A stretch of 64,000 nucleotides of DNA, taken from the NCBI GenBank assembly GCA_016937975.1, contig JAFGVN010000138.1:1-64000 (forward strand). Direction: 5' to 3'. Under the pieces are notes generated by a model. That model saw only the letters and a list, made by a program, of their open reading frames with translations. It did no database searches and was not told the DNA's origin. The DNA is from Clostridia bacterium (GTDB taxonomy: Bacteria > Bacillota > Clostridia > Peptostreptococcales > Acidaminobacteraceae). Position numbers and translations under genes: made by a program. Positions 63,637-64,000 of this stretch are shown in pieces. Positions within the stretch are counted from its first letter, which is position 1, and every line of letters begins with the position of its first letter.

Positions 63637-64000
63637 CTACTCAACGCCATTTAAAAAATGATATGCAGTTGTATGATCGTAATAAGATATTTGACCTTCA
63701 TGCATATAGTTCAAATAATCTTTTGTAATCCTTTGAACATCTTCTCCAGACTCAATTGTGAAATTTAAACGATAAACTGAAACAATAGGCTTCAAATTTT
63801 TTAAATGAGGCATCAAATGCATCGGTTCATGAGACAATATTTCCAATCGGTTACCTGTTCGAATCATTGGAAACATATTTTCAAAACGATCTTTTATAAC
63901 GGGATGGTCAGAACAAGGTTGCTTGCAAGTTTCACAATGAACATTTTGTTTTGTAATTGGACAATATGCCATAATCATTAAAGGTACACGACCGTACACA
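63637..64000 (-). CDS. Peptidase U32 family protein, C-terminal part (partial)
   Basis: The C-terminal 121 residues of a gene that enters from the right edge; its start lies beyond 64000. GRVPLMIMAYCPI and the cysteines in CPITKQNVHCETCKQPC are typical of U32 proteins, where they bind an Fe-S cluster. U32 proteins act in collagen breakdown or, as in UbiU/V and RlhA/TrhP, in RNA hydroxylation. The stop codon is 75 bases from the mutS2 start, with no terminator seen, so the two may be in one transcript. Confidence 0.88.
   Translation of the reverse strand, partial: VYGRVPLMIMAYCPITKQNVHCETCKQPCSDHPVIKDRFENMFPMIRTGNRLEILSHEPMHLMPHLKNLKPIVSVYRLNFTIESGEDVQRITKDYLNYMHEGQISYYDHTTAYHFLNGVE

Overview
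The window looks like chromosomal DNA of a low-GC, AT-rich Firmicute, most likely a member of the Clostridia. The base composition, strong AGGAGG ribosome sites, T-box leaders, a Bacillus-type PhoP box, a FapR operator, a cre-like site and the gene set (Hsp33, MutS2, YhaO/YhaN, DegV, a YtvI-like permease, the SerC-like/SerA-like/DUF1015 operon) all point that way. The genus cannot be fixed from this sequence alone. UGA is used as an ordinary stop, so this is not a mollicute code. No rRNA, tRNA, CRISPR array or prophage was seen. The only mobile-element gene is one IS200-type transposase gene.

Layout. Positions 1-3805 (minus): a T-box leader for a gene beyond the left edge, then a tightly overlapping five-gene operon (methyltransferase, Hsp33, a DUF6873-like protein, DUF445, GNAT). 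3889-6408 (minus): phoP-phoR behind three TTAACA repeats with an 11-bp period, which implies phosphate-responsive autoregulation. 6545-9807 (minus): HD-GYP phosphodiesterase, NYN-LOTUS protein and MFS transporter. 10027-11896 (minus): fabI, with a FapR palindrome in its leader, and threonine aldolase. 12040-15668 (plus): AI-2E permease, a 627-aa glutamine synthetase and an 82-aa acidic protein. 15800-20625 (minus): MATE pump and the phosphoglycerate dehydrogenase/aminotransferase/DUF1015 operon. 21058-26231: serine hydrolase, nitrilase, DegV, and glucokinase plus phosphoglucose isomerase, with a cre-like site over the pgi promoter. 26374-32511 (minus): an endonuclease III-like glycosylase overlapping a DHFR-like reductase, then a histidine-degradation operon (hutU, ftcD, hutI, fchA) that feeds formimino groups into folate. 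32723-34661 (plus): MgtC-like and YczE-like membrane proteins and a permuted NlpC/P60-like protein.

The most interesting intergenic region is 34639-35075. It holds a 44-bp terminator unit repeated almost three times, an unlisted 55-codon single-membrane-segment ORF, and directly upstream of that ORF a c-di-GMP-I (GEMM-I) riboswitch whose last helix adjoins the ribosome site. With the GGDEF protein (36862-38049, I-site present) and the HD-GYP protein (6545-7564), the window carries candidate synthesis, degradation and sensing of c-di-GMP.

The rest comprises asnS and ilvA behind their own T-boxes, a lipoprotein paired with a 1010-aa BTAD-ATPase-TPR regulator, pepD, a cation efflux protein, a YhaO/YhaN nuclease pair, the solo TnpA, and a membrane protein joining a kinase-like fold to an extracytoplasmic Ig/jelly-roll region. 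Then comes the best candidate for an undescribed system: a three-gene operon (53438-60555, minus). It encodes a 1632-aa fusion of HD, helical repeats, NadD-like nucleotidyltransferase, GNAT-like and phosphoribosyltransferase-like domains, followed by a divergent lactate/malate dehydrogenase homologue and a flavodoxin-type Fe-S flavoprotein with an extra N-terminal domain. mutS2, DUF523 and the end of a U32 peptidase gene close the window.
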